Assembly: GCA_040544425.1 (NCBI GenBank)
Contig: JBEONO010000004.1
Span: 62,001-126,000, forward strand
Length of the DNA: 64,000 nucleotides
From: Solimicrobium sp040544425
Lineage (GTDB): Bacteria; Pseudomonadota; Gammaproteobacteria; Burkholderiales; Burkholderiaceae_D
Direction: 5' to 3'
A model generated the notes under the pieces. That model was not told the origin of the DNA and ran no database searches. It worked only from the letters and a program-made list of their open reading frames with translations. The position numbers were made by a program, and so were the translations under genes. Of the stretch, positions 32,534-41,230 are shown in pieces (the first letter of the stretch is position 1; each line of letters opens with the position of its first letter).

Positions 32534-34276
32534 TTATAAGGCCTGCAGGGCGCGGATGCCTTCGGCAATGACCTGCGGATCATAGCTGCGCAGGATTTTT
32601 TTGATGATCGCGCTGAATTGCGAAAGATCAATATTCATCACTTCCTGTTTGATTTCCAGCAGCTGTGCCGGTGGCATCGACAGGGCGCGATAGCCCATGC
32701 CTAACAACAGGCGCGTCAGCTTCAGGTCGCCCGCCATACCGCCGCAGATTGACACCGGAATATTGGCCTTGTGCGCGGCTTTGACGGTCATATCCAGCAA
32801 CTGCAGAATCGCCGGATGTACGTCGTCATACAGGTGGGCGACGGAGTAGTCGGCCCGGTCGATGGCCAGCGTATATTGAATCAGATCGTTGGTGCCGACC
32901 GACAGAAAATCCATTTTCTTGACGAACATGGGCAGGCTCAGTGCGGCGGCAGGAACTTCGATCATGGCGCCGACTTTGATATCGTGATCAAACTCGATGC
33001 CCTGGAAGGCGAGCAGGTTTTTCGCCTGATCCAGCATGGCCAGGGTCTGATCGATTTCGTATGAGTGCGCCAGCATCGGAATCAGAATCTGCACCTTGCC
33101 AAACGCCGAGGCGCGCAGAATGGCGCGCAGCTGGGTCAGAAATAATTGTGGTTCGGCCAGACAGTAGCGGATCGCGCGCAGCCCCATCGCCGGATTCAGG
33201 GTGCCGGTTTCGACGTCATCGAGCGGCTTGTCAGCACCCACGTCCAAAGTCCGGATCGTCACCGGACGGCCTTTCATGGCTACCACGCTCGACTTGTACG
33301 CTTCAAACTGCTCGTCTTCCGAGGGCAGCACGCCATTGCGACCCATGAACAGGAATTCGGAACGAAACAATCCAACCCCGGCTGCGCCCACTTCGCTGGC
33401 TGCGACGGCGTGTTCCGGCAGTTCAATGTTTGCCAGCAAATCGATGGTAATGCCATCTTTGGTGACGGCCGAGGTCTTTTTTAATTTGGTCAGTTTTTTG
33501 CGCAGGCGCTGGATGGTTGCCTGCTTGTCGCGAAACTCGTCGAGGATGATCTGCTGCGGCGCGACGATCACCACGCCCGCTTCGCTGTCGATGATCAACC
33601 AGTCGTCCTGCTTGATCAAATGACTGGCATTGCCCATCCCGACCACCGCCGGAATGCCCAGACTGCGCGAGACGATGGCGGTATGCGAACTGTGGCCGCC
33701 TTCATCGGTCACAAAGCCGACAAAGGCCGAGTCTTGAAACTGCATCATGTCGGCCGGCGAGATGTCGCGTGCCACGACGATCATGTGGGTATTGAGTTCA
33801 TCCACGCCCACCGGTTTATCCAGCGCTGTGGCGCTGCCGGTCAACAGCTTTAAGATCCGGTCAGCGACTTGCGAGATGTCGGCCTTGCGTTCACGCAGGT
33901 AGTCGTCTTCGATTTCTTCAAACTGTTCGAGCAGCACGTCGATTTGGGTGACCAGCGCCCATTCTGCGTTGTAATGTCGGGTGCGGATGATTTCGAGTGG
34001 TGCCTGGGCAATCATCGGATCGGACAGAAACAGGGAGTGCACATCGAGGAAGGCGCCCAGTTCGGAGGGCGCATCGGCAGGCAGGTCGGACCAGATTTTT
34101 TGCAATTCACGTTCCGCCAGGCTGAGCGCATTTTGCAGACGCAGCACTTCAGCTTCGACCTGCTCCTGGCTGACCAGATAATGTTTGACCTCCAGCGAAG
34201 CGGGGCGCAGCAAGTGGGCACGGCCGATGGCGATGCCGCGCGAAACCGGTATACCTTGCAGAGTGAATGAGGCCAT
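32534..34276 (-). CDS. ptsI: PTS enzyme I
   Basis: 580 residues with all enzyme I parts: an HPr-binding N-terminal domain, the swivelling phosphohistidine domain with the active His in GGHSSHTAIVSR (about 190), and a PEP-binding TIM barrel (RTLDVGADKP, GLFRSEFLF, VGTNDLIQYTLAIDRAD, and the catalytic Cys in SICGGMAGD, about 497). It passes phosphate from PEP to HPr. It is the last gene of a leftward run EIIA-HPr-EI. No sugar permease (EIIBC) lies near, so the relay may serve regulation or a distant transporter. Confidence 0.95.
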   Translation of the reverse strand: MASFTLQGIPVSRGIAIGRAHLLRPASLEVKHYLVSQEQVEAEVLRLQNALSLAERELQKIWSDLPADAPSELGAFLDVHSLFLSDPMIAQAPLEIIRTRHYNAEWALVTQIDVLLEQFEEIEDDYLRERKADISQVADRILKLLTGSATALDKPVGVDELNTHMIVVARDISPADMMQFQDSAFVGFVTDEGGHSSHTAIVSRSLGIPAVVGMGNASHLIKQDDWLIIDSEAGVVIVAPQQIILDEFRDKQATIQRLRKKLTKLKKTSAVTKDGITIDLLANIELPEHAVAASEVGAAGVGLFRSEFLFMGRNGVLPSEDEQFEAYKSSVVAMKGRPVTIRTLDVGADKPLDDVETGTLNPAMGLRAIRYCLAEPQLFLTQLRAILRASAFGKVQILIPMLAHSYEIDQTLAMLDQAKNLLAFQGIEFDHDIKVGAMIEVPAAALSLPMFVKKMDFLSVGTNDLIQYTLAIDRADYSVAHLYDDVHPAILQLLDMTVKAAHKANIPVSICGGMAGDLKLTRLLLGMGYRALSMPPAQLLEIKQEVMNIDLSQFSAIIKKILRSYDPQVIAEGIRALQAL

Positions 34277-34335
34277 GTGTCTCCGTGTAGTTTTCGTTGC
34301 TGCCTGCCTGTACTTCCCGTCTTTACTCCCCGCCT

Positions 34336-34605
34336 TTACTCACCTTCCCCAAACCTTTCGGCAACCAGCGTCGTGATCGCAGCGGCGCATTCCTGTTCGT
34401 CTTCGCCGTTGGTTTCCAGGGTGATGCGGCTGCCTTTGCCAGCTGCCAGCATCATCACCCCCATGATTGATTTGCCATTGACCCGTTTATTGTTCCGGCT
34501 GACCCAGACCTCACAAGAAAATTTTGAAGCTAGCTGGGTCAGTTTGGCGGATGCGCGTGCGTGCAGTCCCAGCTTGTTGATAATTTCTAATTCCGTTTGT
34601 ACCAT
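34336..34605 (-). CDS. ptsH: Phosphocarrier protein HPr
   Basis: 89 residues. The active-site His15 is in GLHARAS at the canonical position, and the second regulatory site Ser46 is in NGKSIMG. HPr receives phosphate on His15 from enzyme I and passes it to EIIA; Ser46 phosphorylation would need an HPr kinase, not seen in this window. I chose the ATG at 34603-34605 because it puts both residues at their standard numbers; the open frame upstream is non-conserved. It lies 59 bp before ptsI. Confidence 0.95.
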   Translation of the reverse strand: MVQTELEIINKLGLHARASAKLTQLASKFSCEVWVSRNNKRVNGKSIMGVMMLAAGKGSRITLETNGEDEQECAAAITTLVAERFGEGE

Positions 34606-34665
34606 GTCACCCTCAATTTTGATTTTTCTTGGCCGCAGCGCTGACCACTGTGGCCACACACTACA

Positions 34666-35064
34666 CTAGATCCGCATCCGATTGTCAACCCGAATCGCAC
34701 CATTTTGCGCACCAGCCTGCGCCATTTCAAACACTACATCCAGATTGTCATTCCGATAGGTCAGCGCGCGCAACAACATCGGCAAACTCAAGCCGGCCAG
34801 CACTGCGACATGGTCGAGGGCATCAAGCTTCTGGCTGCAGTTGGCAGGTGTGCCACCGAACACGTCGGTCAATACCAGCACGCCGTCACCCAGATCAAGG
34901 CGCGAGATGGCTTCCTTGGCGAGCCGGATCACGTCATCGGTATTTTGGTCCGGCAGCACGTCAATGGCTTCAAGATGGTCAGGCATACTTTTGAACACAT
35001 GGCTGGCAGCCGTGATAAACGCGCTTGCCAGCGGGGCGTGCGCCAGGATGAGAATGCCGACCAT
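34666..35064 (-). CDS. PTS EIIA component, mannose/fructose family
   Basis: 132 residues, an EIIA-Man fold. The phospho-His is His9 in LILAHAPLASAF, and TDVFGGTPAN (about 66-75) is the conserved second block. In a full transporter it would pass phosphate to an EIIB; here no EIIB or EIIC follows. Burkholderiales commonly carry this free-standing EIIA-HPr-EI set, and in some of them it has regulatory roles (PHB level, kinase control), so a signalling role is the likelier reading. It lies 2 bp behind gshB. Confidence 0.9.
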   Translation of the reverse strand: MVGILILAHAPLASAFITAASHVFKSMPDHLEAIDVLPDQNTDDVIRLAKEAISRLDLGDGVLVLTDVFGGTPANCSQKLDALDHVAVLAGLSLPMLLRALTYRNDNLDVVFEMAQAGAQNGAIRVDNRMRI

Positions 35065-35066
35065 GG

Positions 35067-35999
35067 TCAGGCTCGCTCTAGTGCGTCAATAAACATTGCT
35101 GCGACATCGAACCCGGTCTGGTCAGTGATTTCCTGAAAACAGGTTGGACTGGTGACATTGATTTCGGTCAGGTAATTGCCGATCACGTCGCAACCGACCA
35201 GCAACAGACCGCGGGCAGCCAGGATCGGTCCCAGTGTTGTGCCGATTTCAGTTTCACGACCGGTCAGCGGCTGGGCGAGGCCAACACCGCCTGCTGCCAG
35301 ATTGCCGCGAATTTCATCGCCCTGTGGAATGCGTGCCAGGGCAAACGGCACCGGCCGACCACCAATCAGCAATACCCGCTTGTCTCCCTGCCGGATCTCG
35401 GGGATATAGCGTTGCGCCATGATCGTGCGGTGGCCGAGGTCAGTCAGCATCTCAATTACCGAGCCCAGATTCAAGCCATCCGGCCCGACTTTGAATACGC
35501 CAGCACCGCCCATGCCATCCAATGGTTTCAGAATGATCGTGTGATGCTCGGCATGGAACTGTCGCAGTCTGGCTTCATTGCGCGTGACAATGGTTGGGGT
35601 AATAAATTGCGGAAATTGGGCGATGGACAATTTTTCGTTGTGGTCGCGGATCGCACTGGGTTTGTTAAACACCCGCGCTCCGGCAGCTTCGGCCAGTTCC
35701 AGCAAATACGTGGCGTACACGTATTCCATGTCAAAGGGCGGATCTTTGCGCTGCAGCACCGCATCGAACTCGGACAGCCTGTGTTCTTTGGCGGCATCGG
35801 CCCGGTACCAGTCCGATTCACCGGTCAGGTGGATGCGCTGAATCTGCGCCACCACCTGACCGCCAACATAGGCCAGATCGCCCGCCATAAAAGCGTGGAT
35901 TTCGTGACCGCGCCGGTTTGCTTCGCGCATCATCGCAAACGTGGAGTCCTTGTAAATCTTGAAGTCGTCCAGCGGATCGGTCAGGAAAGCGATTTTCAT
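35067..35999 (-). CDS. gshB: Glutathione synthetase
   Basis: 310 residues of the ATP-grasp family; it joins gamma-glutamylcysteine and glycine using ATP. The family's opening (KIAFLTDPLDDFKIYKDSTF), the ATP-binding KPLDGMGGAGVF (about 158-169) and the late metal-binding block TEINVTSPTCFQEI (about 282-295) are all visible. It lies 4 bp behind gshA on the same strand, so both steps of glutathione synthesis share one transcript with the PTS genes. Confidence 0.95.
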   Translation of the reverse strand: MKIAFLTDPLDDFKIYKDSTFAMMREANRRGHEIHAFMAGDLAYVGGQVVAQIQRIHLTGESDWYRADAAKEHRLSEFDAVLQRKDPPFDMEYVYATYLLELAEAAGARVFNKPSAIRDHNEKLSIAQFPQFITPTIVTRNEARLRQFHAEHHTIILKPLDGMGGAGVFKVGPDGLNLGSVIEMLTDLGHRTIMAQRYIPEIRQGDKRVLLIGGRPVPFALARIPQGDEIRGNLAAGGVGLAQPLTGRETEIGTTLGPILAARGLLLVGCDVIGNYLTEINVTSPTCFQEITDQTGFDVAAMFIDALERA

Positions 36000-36003
36000 A
36001 AGC

Positions 36004-37302
36004 TTAGTACACCTCTGGATTCGGATCGGTATGCTCTAATTCCAGCGATGCGGCCAGCAGTGCCAGACGAGCCACCACGCCGTACATGTAAAAACGGTTC
36101 GGAGAAGCGGTGCCTGGTTTGGCATGCAGATCCGGCAAGGCGTGCTGCTGCGCGAACGCCAGCGGCACAAAATGCGAACCTGGCGCATTCAGGTTTTCAT
36201 CCACGCCACGGCTGGCATGGACGCGGTAAAACCCACCGATCACATAGCGGTCCATCATGTACACCACCGGTTCGGCGACGGCTTCATTGATTTGCTCGAA
36301 AGTGTGCACACCTTCCTGAATAATCACGTCGGATACTTCGAGACCTTCCTTGATCACCGACATCTTGTTGCGCTGCTTGCGGTTCAGATCCTTGACGTCG
36401 GCGGCGTCATGCACGGTCATGATGCCCATGCCGTAAGTGCCCGCGTCAGCCTTGACGATCACAAACGGTTTTTCCTTGATGCCGTATTCCTTGTATTTCT
36501 TGCGGATCTTGCCCAGCACCATATCGACCTGGGCGGCCAGCACATCTTCACCGATACGCTCATGGAAATTGATTTGCGACGCCTTCCCGAAATAGGGATT
36601 TAACATCCACGGATCGACATCCACGATCTTGGCAAATTTTTTCACGACCTCGTCATAAGCGGCAAAGTGATTGGTTTTGCGGCGTACGGCCCAGCCGGCA
36701 TGCAAGGGCGGCAGCAGGGTTTGTTCGTGAATATTTTCCAGGATCGCCGGAATGCCGGCTGACAGATCGTTATTGAGCAAAATCGTGCAGGGATCAAATC
36801 CGGCCAGGCCGACGCGTCGACCATTGGCCGAGCGCTCCAGAGGCTCCAGTGTCAGGATCGTTCCGTCCGGCAGTTCCAGATTGGTCGGTTCCTTGATATC
36901 TTCAGACAAACTGCCCAAACGTACATTTAATCCGGTCTGCCGGAAAATCTGGATCAGGCGTGACACGTTTTGCAGATAAAAGGTATTGCGCGTATGACGC
37001 TCAGGAATGAGCAACAGGTTGCGCGCATCCGGACAATATTTTTCAATACCGGCCATCGCGGCCTGGACTGCCAGCGGCAGCATTTCAGGTGCCAAATTAT
37101 TGAATCCGCCCGGATATAAATTGGTATCGACCGGTGCCAGCTTGAAGCCAGAGTTACGCAAATCGACCGAGCAATAAAATGGTGGGGTGTGTTCCTGCCA
37201 TTCAAGGCGGAACCAGCGTTCGATTGCAGGCGTGGCTTCCAGAATCTTCTTCTCAAGTTCGAGCAGGGGGCCGTTTAACGCGGTAACTAAGTGTGGGACC
37301 AT
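36004..37302 (-). CDS. gshA: Glutamate-cysteine ligase, proteobacterial GshA type
   Basis: 432 residues of the GshA family found in beta- and some gammaproteobacteria, distinct from the Escherichia coli GCS enzyme. Clear family segments are VDLRNSGFKLAPVDTNLYPG (about 48-67), NPYFGKASQINFHERIGED and VKADAGTYGMGI (about 283-294). It makes gamma-glutamylcysteine, the rate-limiting step of glutathione synthesis. It is the first gene of the leftward run gshA-gshB-EIIA-HPr-EI, with promoter space upstream to about 37400. Confidence 0.93.
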   Translation of the reverse strand: MVPHLVTALNGPLLELEKKILEATPAIERWFRLEWQEHTPPFYCSVDLRNSGFKLAPVDTNLYPGGFNNLAPEMLPLAVQAAMAGIEKYCPDARNLLLIPERHTRNTFYLQNVSRLIQIFRQTGLNVRLGSLSEDIKEPTNLELPDGTILTLEPLERSANGRRVGLAGFDPCTILLNNDLSAGIPAILENIHEQTLLPPLHAGWAVRRKTNHFAAYDEVVKKFAKIVDVDPWMLNPYFGKASQINFHERIGEDVLAAQVDMVLGKIRKKYKEYGIKEKPFVIVKADAGTYGMGIMTVHDAADVKDLNRKQRNKMSVIKEGLEVSDVIIQEGVHTFEQINEAVAEPVVYMMDRYVIGGFYRVHASRGVDENLNAPGSHFVPLAFAQQHALPDLHAKPGTASPNRFYMYGVVARLALLAASLELEHTDPNPEVY

Positions 37303-37664
37303 ATTAACCTTAAGCAGTGTATCGACAATAATGAGTGGGCGATTTTATCTGGAATTGCAGTTCTGTGTTTTTCGCGCACCGATGGGCGTAGCTTGGGGCC
37401 GGTCATGTTTTATCAAGGCTCTGTGCTAAATAATAGTCTGAACCTCGCCACTTCACTTGATAAATAGCAGATCGAAACCGGGTTTATTCTTTTTGGTCGA
37501 CGCCAGGGCCGCAGTTTGACAGAAAAAATTACCAATCCACTAATTGTATTTACAGTTAAGGCAAGATAATTTGGTAACAAAATTTCCAGATCCCGTTGGG
37601 CTTGGCTATTCGGATTACAATACGCACTGTTTTGCCGCGCAGACTCCTACTTCCTAATGATCTC
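37303..37664. other. Intergenic region between divergent genes
   Basis: About 360 bp between gshA (leftward) and the ferredoxin gene (rightward). It holds a likely rightward promoter at 37516-37544. The part nearer gshA should hold the gshA promoter but shows no clear hexamers. No gene or stable RNA is apparent. Confidence 0.5.
37516..37544 (+). promoter_or_regulatory. Probable sigma-70 promoter
   Basis: Perfect TTGACA (37516-37521), a 17-bp spacer and ACTAAT (four of six consensus bases, 37539-37544), 120 bp before the ferredoxin gene on the same strand. Confidence 0.4.
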
Positions 37665-37991
37665 ATGACCGAACCCTCTTTCTTTAAACACCACGTATTT
37701 TTTTGCATCAATCAACGCGATGACGGGCGCGCCAGCTGTGCCGATTGCGGGTCTTTGCAAGCCCAGAAATATGCCAAGCAACGCATCAAGGAATTGCACA
37801 GCAACGGTCCCGGCAATATCCGGATCAATCAGGCCGGGTGCCTGGATCGCTGCGAGCTCGGACCGGTTCTGGTGATCTACCCCGAAGCGACCTGGTACAC
37901 CTACGTTGATAATCACGACATCGACGAAATTATCGATCAGCATCTGATGCAGGGCAAAGTCGTGCAACGCCTGCTACTGCCTAATTCCTGA
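37665..37991 (+). CDS. Thioredoxin-like [2Fe-2S] ferredoxin
   Basis: 108 residues of the thioredoxin-like ferredoxin family. Four cysteines in the expected spacing can bind one 2Fe-2S cluster: Cys12, Cys22/Cys25 (ASCADCGS) and the pair AGCLDRCELGP (about 57-67), the last being the most typical block. The protein starts FFKHHVFFCINQR. I took the ATG at 37665; 23 upstream codons are open but non-conserved. It lies 5 bp before the alpha/beta hydrolase gene. Electron partner unknown. Confidence 0.82.
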   Translation: MTEPSFFKHHVFFCINQRDDGRASCADCGSLQAQKYAKQRIKELHSNGPGNIRINQAGCLDRCELGPVLVIYPEATWYTYVDNHDIDEIIDQHLMQGKVVQRLLLPNS

Positions 37992-37996
37992 CCACC

Positions 37997-38617
37997 ATGA
38001 ACGCACAAACCAGGCAATTTTTTCTGACCGGTGGCGCAGGCCAGATGCAATGCGCGCTGAATATCCCTCTGGATCAGGCCCCGATCGGCGTGGCGCTGGT
38101 CGCTCACCCTCATCCGCTGTACGGCGGCACCATGGACAATAAAGTCGCGCAAACCCTGGCCCGCACTTTCGTGGCGATGGGTTATGTGGCAGCGCGCATG
38201 AATTTTCGCGGCGTCGAACAATCGGAAGGCGTACACGACCACGGCATCGGCGAAACCGACGATATGAAGATCCTGCTCAAGCATATGCAAACCGAATATC
38301 CCAACCTGCCGGTTGCGCTGGCAGGATTTTCGTTTGGCACTTTTGTGCAGTCACGCCTGCAGAGAATGATGGCGGAGGAGGGCAATCCTGCGCAAAGACT
38401 GGTTCTGGTCGGCAGCGCGGCAGGCAAGTGGGAACTCGAGCCGGTACCGGCCGACACGATCCTGATTCACGGTGAACAGGACGACACCATTCCTTTGTTC
38501 GACGTATTTGACTGGGCCAGACCCCAGGATATTCCCGTGCTGGTGATACCCGGTGCAGATCACTTCTTCCATCGCAAGCTCTATCACATCAAAAATCTGG
38601 TGACAGCGCTTTGGTAG
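37997..38617 (+). CDS. Alpha/beta hydrolase
   Basis: 206 residues, small alpha/beta-hydrolase fold. Visible are the oxyanion region HPHPLYGGTMDNK (about 36-48), the nucleophile elbow GFSFGTF (Ser at about 114), Asp in HGEQDDTIP and His in GADHFFH (about 188). Substrate unknown; proteins of this group are often annotated as CocE/NonD-like or serine aminopeptidase-like hydrolases. It follows the ferredoxin gene by 5 bp and probably shares its promoter. Confidence 0.83.
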   Translation: MNAQTRQFFLTGGAGQMQCALNIPLDQAPIGVALVAHPHPLYGGTMDNKVAQTLARTFVAMGYVAARMNFRGVEQSEGVHDHGIGETDDMKILLKHMQTEYPNLPVALAGFSFGTFVQSRLQRMMAEEGNPAQRLVLVGSAAGKWELEPVPADTILIHGEQDDTIPLFDVFDWARPQDIPVLVIPGADHFFHRKLYHIKNLVTALW

Positions 38618-38666
38618 TTGGTCACAATTTCAATCCTGTTTTTTGTTTTATAAAGTTATCTCCATC

Positions 38667-39827
38667 ATGAAAAAATATTTTGTTCTCGCACTGCTCTGTC
38701 TGGCTCAATGCATCGGATTGATTTCTGCCCAGGCGCAAACACTGCCCTCACCAACGATCGCCGCCAGGTCCTGGCTGTTGCTCGACACCACCAGTAACCA
38801 GATCATTGCCTCTGACAATCCGGCTATGCGTGTTGAGCCCGCCTCGCTGACCAAAATCATGACCGCGTATCTGGTATTTGAAGCGCTGCGCGATAAAAAA
38901 CTGGCGCTGGATCAAAGCGTCAATGTCTCGGTGAAAGCCTGGAAGGTGGATTCGGACAGTTCGAAAATGTTTATCGAACCGAAAACCCCGGTCACCATCA
39001 ACGATCTGCTGTTCGGATTGATTGTGCAGTCCGGCAATGACGCAGCGGTTGCGCTGGCTGAAGCGGTGGCCGGCACGGAGGAGGCATTTGCCGTATTGAT
39101 GAATCGCGAAGTTGAGCGCATGGGTCTGAAAGAAACCCATTTCGCCAATTCTCACGGCTTGCCGAGCCCACAGAATTATTCGACCGCCAATGACCTGGCG
39201 CGGATCGCCCAACATCTGATCACGGAATTTCCGGAGTACTACAAAACCTATTACTCGACCAAAAGTTTTACGTACAACAAAATCACCCAACCCAATCGGA
39301 ACCGCCTGCTGTGGCTGGACCCAACTGTCGACGGCATGAAGACCGGTCATACTGAAGCAGCGGGCTACTGCCTGGTCTCGTCGGCCAAACGACCGAACGG
39401 CACCGGTGAACGGCGCCTGATCTCCGTCGTGCTGGGTGCGAACAGCGATCAGGTGCGCGCTCAGGAAAGTCTGAAATTGCTGAACTGGGGTTTTATGAAT
39501 TTCGATACGATCAAGCTGTATGAAAAAAATCAGACGATCGGCAACCCGGTAGAAATCTGGAAAGGCACGCAGTCACAAATCAAACTCGGGTTCACCCAGG
39601 ATCTGTATGTAACTTTGCCGAAAGGCAGTGCGGCACGGATCAAGCCTCAGCTGGAACGCAAAGATCCGTTGGTCGCGCCAATTGCGGTCAATACCCAGGT
39701 TGGCACCATGAAGATGATGATCGACGGTAAATCGGTGGCGGAGTTTCCGGTGATGGCATTGGAAACCGTGAACCAGGCCAGTATTTTTGGACGCGCCTGG
39801 GATTCGATACGACTGTGGTTGAAATAA
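38667..39827 (+). CDS. D-alanyl-D-alanine carboxypeptidase (PBP5/6 family)
   Basis: 386 residues with a signal peptide (about 1-22, ending AQA). The penicillin-binding motifs are all present: SLTK (catalytic Ser, about 61), SGN (about 120) and KTG (about 223). A C-terminal PBP5-type beta domain and a terminal amphipathic helix (RAWDSIRLWLK), which anchors to the inner membrane, complete it. It trims the terminal D-Ala from peptidoglycan pentapeptides. I placed the start at the ATG at 38667, where the signal peptide begins. An intrinsic terminator follows. Confidence 0.94.
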   Translation: MKKYFVLALLCLAQCIGLISAQAQTLPSPTIAARSWLLLDTTSNQIIASDNPAMRVEPASLTKIMTAYLVFEALRDKKLALDQSVNVSVKAWKVDSDSSKMFIEPKTPVTINDLLFGLIVQSGNDAAVALAEAVAGTEEAFAVLMNREVERMGLKETHFANSHGLPSPQNYSTANDLARIAQHLITEFPEYYKTYYSTKSFTYNKITQPNRNRLLWLDPTVDGMKTGHTEAAGYCLVSSAKRPNGTGERRLISVVLGANSDQVRAQESLKLLNWGFMNFDTIKLYEKNQTIGNPVEIWKGTQSQIKLGFTQDLYVTLPKGSAARIKPQLERKDPLVAPIAVNTQVGTMKMMIDGKSVAEFPVMALETVNQASIFGRAWDSIRLWLK

Positions 39828-39852
39828 AGATTCGACGCAAGTTGGTTCAGGA

Positions 39853-39882
39853 AAGGCGCTAATCGATTTGGCGCCTTTTTTT
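39853..39882 (+). terminator. Intrinsic terminator of the carboxypeptidase gene
   Basis: Stem AAGGCGC/GCGCC(T) with an 11-base loop followed by seven T, 26 bp after the stop codon. Confidence 0.85.
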
Positions 39883-40017
39883 ATGGCCACCTGCCGCAGG
39901 CGCAAACATCAAAAAAGCAGCTACGCGAAATTTCGTCTGTCTCTGATTTTTGTTCCGACATAGCATTGGTTCCCCAAATCAGACCTGTCGTCTGCAACCA
40001 ATACAAGGAAGAATCTT

Positions 40018-41226
40018 ATGATGCCAATTTCGTCGTCACCTTTCTATCACGGTTGGCGTTGCACCCCTCCGCCGCGTCCCTCCCTGGAAGAAATTGCCAT
40101 CCACGCTCTTCAATTCTCATTGGATGGCGAGTGTTTAAATCCGCATGTGCTGGAAGCCATTGTGAAAGTGTTGAATAATTCGAACAGTGAAAAAACGGTC
40201 AGAGCAAAAATTCTTAAGAACAGTGTTGAATTTAGATACCAGTTTGAATTGAATCAAATCATTCAGGAGCACTGCAAGGATTTCAGGGTCGATTGCAGGG
40301 TTCGAGAGATATTGAGTGACAACTGGATTGGTGTGGAGTATCGGGACGACGCCAGCCTGTTCATGACGCGCTATGCCGGCACCAGAGACGGATATTCTTT
40401 TCGCGTCAGTAGAGAACTGGAGCAACTTAAAATGCCCGAGACGGTCGAAAACCTGATTATTGATTACGCCCGAATGCCGGAAAAATGTACAGCGCATAAT
40501 CTTGAAAAGTTTGAGTGCCTGTTTAAAGAAGGTGGTTGTGAGTCACACAAACTGATTGTTCTGGGTGATCGTGACAATCTCGATTATCTAAAAAAAATTT
40601 TTTCTGAATTGAACGCCAGAGGAATACAGCCAGACTTAACCGGTCTGAGTTTCAGCTGGCGCAAAATGCCCGGCTATGATTTTCCTGATTATTTTTTTCT
40701 TAAAAATGTCGACTTGAGTTTTTCAAAATTTGATCAAACGATATTCGGAAATATCTCGTTCTCCGGCTCGACATTGGCCCACGTGACATTGTGCTTCAGC
40801 GAAACAGGACCGACGTTAACCGGGGCAAAACTGCCCGGCTCAACGCTCTATCATGCGCAGGGCCGTTTCTTGAGGCAGGCAGATTTACGAAGCACGACTT
40901 TGGTGGAGCCGGATTTTTCAGGCGAAGATCTGACCACCGGGATAATTTTAAAGCAGGTGACCATTGAGTCCGGGAAAATGGTGGATGCCAGCCTGAGATA
41001 TCGAGACATCAGTAACGCGATTTGGAAGGACGTCGATGTCACCGGAGCGGATTGTACAGGTATAGATTTCAGGGATTCAATCTTGATCAATGTGAATCTG
41101 GAAAAAGCCAGTTCCGTCACCAATATGAAAGTCAACAGTACGACGATGGCAAACCTTTCACTGAGAACCAGAATGTACTTGAATCATTGCATCTTTCTTG
41201 GGAGAGTGATTTTCTATAAAAGTTGA
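40018..41226 (+). CDS. Pentapeptide-repeat protein, paralog C
   Basis: 402 residues, function unknown. The N-terminal helical module (IHALQFSLDGECL, NPHVLEAIVKVLNNS, VRAKILKNS, about residues 24-70) aligns with paralogs A (9190) and B (10129). A second, non-repeat domain fills about 75-200. Degenerate pentapeptide repeats run from about 200 to 385 (for example GAKLPGSTLYHAQGRFLRQA and ADLRSTTLVEPDFSGEDLTT). No signal peptide or membrane segment, and no CaaX box. AAGGAA lies 9 bp before the ATG at 40018; a second ATG follows at once. The gene looks more AT-rich than its neighbours, which hints at transfer. Confidence 0.75.
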   Translation: MMPISSSPFYHGWRCTPPPRPSLEEIAIHALQFSLDGECLNPHVLEAIVKVLNNSNSEKTVRAKILKNSVEFRYQFELNQIIQEHCKDFRVDCRVREILSDNWIGVEYRDDASLFMTRYAGTRDGYSFRVSRELEQLKMPETVENLIIDYARMPEKCTAHNLEKFECLFKEGGCESHKLIVLGDRDNLDYLKKIFSELNARGIQPDLTGLSFSWRKMPGYDFPDYFFLKNVDLSFSKFDQTIFGNISFSGSTLAHVTLCFSETGPTLTGAKLPGSTLYHAQGRFLRQADLRSTTLVEPDFSGEDLTTGIILKQVTIESGKMVDASLRYRDISNAIWKDVDVTGADCTGIDFRDSILINVNLEKASSVTNMKVNSTTMANLSLRTRMYLNHCIFLGRVIFYKS

Positions 41227-41230
41227 CTTG

